Shown in pieces: positions 60,801 through 64,000 of a DNA stretch of 64,000 nt. The stretch is from positions 248,001 to 312,000 of the forward strand of contig VWPU01014912.1 of assembly GCA_013398955.1 (NCBI GenBank). The letters run 5' to 3'. Under the pieces are notes generated by a model. The model had not been told where the DNA came from and ran no database searches. It saw only the letters and a list, made by a program, of their open reading frames with translations. Made by a program: the position numbers and the translations under genes. Position 1 is the stretch's first letter. Each line of letters begins with the position of its first letter. The stretch is from Callaeas wilsoni. Its lineage: Eukaryota > Chordata > Aves > Passeriformes > Callaeidae.

Positions 60801-63800
60801 TGCTGACCCAAAAAGTAAGATGCTGTCTGTACCCCTGTACCCACCTGCCTACCCCCCCTTACTCAAACACCTCAATGGAAAACACTACCCTGACAGAAAA
60901 TTAACATGGATGTGGGAGGCCCAGAACACAGCGATCTTGGAGTGAGCTAAGGTCAAAAAACTGTTGCCAAATATGTGATTAAAAAAAGGAAAAAAAAGGC
61001 TTTGAGCATTAAATCTGCTTATTAATATCTAAGGTCCTCTCTCAGTCAAAAAAAAAAAAAATCAGTGGGGTTTCTCTTGAGTGAAGGCTAATAAAGTGAC
61101 AAGCAAATTGAGTAGGACTTGGTGTTAATGTGCCCAAGTGACTGACCTCACTAGCAAAATCAAGTTTTGTCCACTTGCAGGGATCAGCTAAGAATGATGA
61201 GCTAGGCGCCAGACATTTCATGAAGAGCCAATATTACAAAAACCCATGTTTTCACTACAGAACCTTTAAAAGAAAGAGTTGGACCTTTCTGCTTGTTGTT
61301 CTGATCCCAGACAGACTCTCTACCTTTAGCACGAGTGCTTCTAATTCATAGTCCCAGCAAAAAAGTTATGAGCTGAAGTAAAAGGAAAGCTGCTGTACCA
61401 CTGCTGTTCTTAGAAACAAGATAAATGGCACAGAATGTTCCCTTCCTCCCTAAGGTCCCCCCCGCCTGATTGAGGAGTCAGTTCAGTGCTTTGCCTCACT
61501 TGCTAAATTGCCACTTAGAGGAAGACACAGTTAAACGTGGTCACCACTGGAGATACGCGTCCTGCGCAGTGATGAAGTCATCAGGTGGCCACTAGATAAG
61601 CCAGCTAAAGAGGGTCAAGAAAGCTGTCCTCCACCTGATAGCAGCATCTTAATAGCTTTCTAAAAACAGTAGGCCATCAAGTACCCAGACAATTTAATTT
61701 CACTTCTCAGCTGGAAAATAAGTACAGTACTTACTTTCATTCAGAAAAGAGAGGGAAAAGGAGAACTCATCTTCCCATTGATTCATTTGTTCACTCATTT
61801 CCTGTGTTAACTCCGATGTGCTGTAAGCTGCAAACTTTCAGGAAACTTTCTATGCCAATACGCGATGACACTTTACCATCAGTATTTTCCTTGACACCTT
61901 TGTAAGCTCTTAGCTTGCTTGGCTAACTTGTTATGCCAGAAGAAATGTCTAGGCAGCATTCAGAGATGATAGTCATTGCATAAATGTATTCCTGCTACTC
62001 TACCTAGCAGTGATACAGTTAATTAAATGGATGTATTGAGTGGGCACCTCTACCTCCTCAAGTTTGTAAAAAAGTCTGGTGCTGAATTAGTTTTCCAGTT
62101 TGACATAGATTGCAATAAAGTGTGAGCCTCTTGTAGTCTTCCAGAGTTTCTTGCAGGCTTGCACAGACACAGACACTCTGTTAAATTATATTCTCTAGTG
62201 AATGGTTAAACAAAAATCTGGAGAAGGTCCAGCTTTTCCCAGCTTCTTCATAAATAGTTCAGGACAGACATTCTTTAATTTTGTCATTAACTGGATTGGA
62301 ATTATATTTCATTATGCAAATGGCAGTGTTTGGAGATGTGTGTACCTACTATTTTTTTGGTGTAGATTTAGAAAGCTGCCAAATGACTAAGATAAGGCAG
62401 AGATTTGCTTTCTGCCTTGCTCAATCTTCATCACAGTGGAACTGCAGTCCCAGAATACAACCACAGTAAAGATCCCAGCCATAAGGCTCCCCACAGCAAA
62501 GCCACTGATTGCTGTCAGATTAATGTGGACTGGCACCAGAGCAACAGACAGTCTGGAGTGGCAAGTGCAAACCTGTGATTTATCTGCCAAATTTAGGACG
62601 TGTAGTATATTGTGACTTACAGTAGTATTTGAAACGTCTTTTGCTCCAGTGATGCAGTTTAGCCAGTGCTTTGGTGTGGCTACAGCTCTTCAGCCCTGCA
62701 TACTAGACTTGATAAGCTGAAGACATGCCTATAGGTCTACAACTTCATAGAGAGGACTCCATTAGTGCTGGGATGCATGGCATTTAACCACAAGAAGTAA
62801 TGGTTCTTACTTGTCTTGATGGAACTGGTTTGACTGGTCAACGCAAGTCTGTGTGGTAACTGAAAAACTTTAATAATGTTATTAATTATTAGAGTGATCA
62901 GAATTGTCCCTTTCAGTTTTCTAAACTACAATACATACTTTTTCAAATCACTGAATGTAAATGCTTTCAAAGAAGACAGTCTGGAAATCCCTTAAAGTGC
63001 TCCCACCAAAGTTGTACTGGCGGAGTCTTTTATATTCTGTGCAACTTCACAGGCAAAAATCTCATCAAGGTACCAAATTAAACTGTCATGCTGCACTGTG
63101 ACTCCTGAACTGCTGGCACGCCCCAGCTGTAATGCATGTTATTAATAACACCAAGTTGTCGGGAAAACAGTTTCCAGGTCATATTGTAAAGGCGGCTAAT
63201 TGGTAACAATGAATGACAGATTCCCTTTAAAGTTCTGTAAATAACTGGATGCAAACAATGCCACATGATGCAAAATTTGGAGACAGACAAGATTAATACT
63301 GATTTTTGTCACAGTTGTACCTCTCATTAAGACCCTTCTAAAAAGCTAAACCACAGTATTTGCAGAGAATCTAAACATCCAAATGTTTCACTTTCCAGAC
63401 AGGAATTAGTTTGCAGGCAGCATAGCAGGAGAATGAATAAGTAATGTGGGTCACGGTTGATTATTATTGTTAATCTATAATAACTAGCTAGCCAAACATA
63501 AAGTAAAGGTTAAATTTCCAGAGGTGTTGAGCTACTATTGATAGCTTCACATGACCGAATTAAGACCACCGGGTTCTACTTCAAATTCCCTCTTTAACCT
63601 TTGGAGAAGCAGAGGCACTGCTGGGGCATAATTCATCACATCTGCAACCATTGTGAACAATGCCTCCTTTAATAGTGCCTCTTCCTTAACACCAAGCCTG
63701 AATATAGACCAAGGTGCTTAGCATAGATGGAGACTTCGAAGTTTAAGCAAGATGAATCATATTTTTTGAGAATGAAAGCCACATAAGAGTGGCCTGTCCA

Positions 63801-64000
63801 GAAAGATGGATAGAAGGGTGCACTGCATATGCACCAGGTCAGTAAGTTTGGGACCCAAACTGTCCCAGGCTATGACTTCTCCCTTAGTGGCCACAGGTTC
63901 ATGAGCAGGAAAAATAACAAAAAAACCCATATATACCACTGTCTGAATGGCTTCTGTTTATTGCTCATCTTATTAAACTAACCTGCTACCAATTTTTCAC
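57851..64000. other. Non-coding stretch, no gene seen
   Basis: More than 6 kb without a gene or a clear interspersed repeat. Seen here: a TTATTATTGTTGTTGTTACT patch near 58726, a 13-A run at 61049-61061, and an AT-rich block at 63110-63300 with the texture of a conserved element. The longest frame is 130 codons antisense at 60106-60498, without a recognised domain. No transcript boundary is visible at the right edge. Confidence 0.6.

Noticed and set aside
61545..61610. CTCF-like word near GTCATCAGGTGGCCACTAG and a near-palindrome around TGATGAAGTCATCA
   Set aside because: The match to the CTCF core is poor and the palindrome is imperfect. There is not enough to call a site.
9329..62321. About seven ATGCAAAT/ATTTGCAT octamer words spread over the window
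   Set aside because: At this base composition roughly four are expected by chance, and they do not cluster.
1..64000. tRNA, rRNA, snRNA, CRISPR, operon or phage signals
   Set aside because: None was found. The sequence is eukaryotic non-coding DNA, so bacterial feature types do not apply.

Overview
The window is vertebrate nuclear DNA, almost certainly from a bird. The main evidence is several truncated CR1 LINE copies whose 3' ends carry the avian CR1 terminus, a CCAACCCAAACC-like stretch followed by 8-bp units of the ATTCTATG type. A fragment that matches my memory of a widespread avian endogenous retrovirus LTR supports this, as do readable relics of old amniote repeats (MIR-type SINEs and an L3/CR1-like LINE). 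The sequence is AT-rich and CpG-poor by eye.

I find no host protein-coding gene, no exon I can defend, no tRNA, rRNA or small RNA gene, and no CRISPR array. The open frames of 60 to 136 codons are what chance gives in 64 kb of AT-rich DNA, apart from frames that lie in LINE copies. The window therefore looks like intergenic DNA or the inside of a large intron.

Layout: 1-5473 is unique sequence with one MIR relic. 5474-5948 is an antisense CR1. 7990-8541 is a sense CR1 with the end of ORF2 nearly intact. 8542-23949 is mostly unique, with low-complexity tracts, a short amniote relic near 9.9-10.0 kb, three MIR-like pieces and two pieces of a near-palindromic amniote motif. 23950-24065 is a CR1 tip, followed by a 35-bp tandem duplication at 24336. 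28692-28980 (antisense) and 30290-30903 (sense) are CR1 copies. 37485-37705 is the best MIR. 38900-39830 is an ancient antisense LINE whose reverse transcriptase motifs can still be read. 43331-43395 is a GGAA microsatellite. 44.0-45.9 kb holds two MIR relics and a G-rich tract. 47628-47863, 49975-50023 and 51409-51765 are CR1 pieces. 54271-54780 is a mosaic of a truncated CR1 directly joined to an antisense ERV LTR fragment. 57277-57413 holds a GT repeat and an A/G tract. The remainder to 64000 is unique.

No genes act together here. What can be said concerns the repeat history and a few AT-rich blocks that might be conserved noncoding elements, which only alignment can show. I found no sign of a new biological system. 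All repeat calls come from remembered consensus patterns, without a database search.
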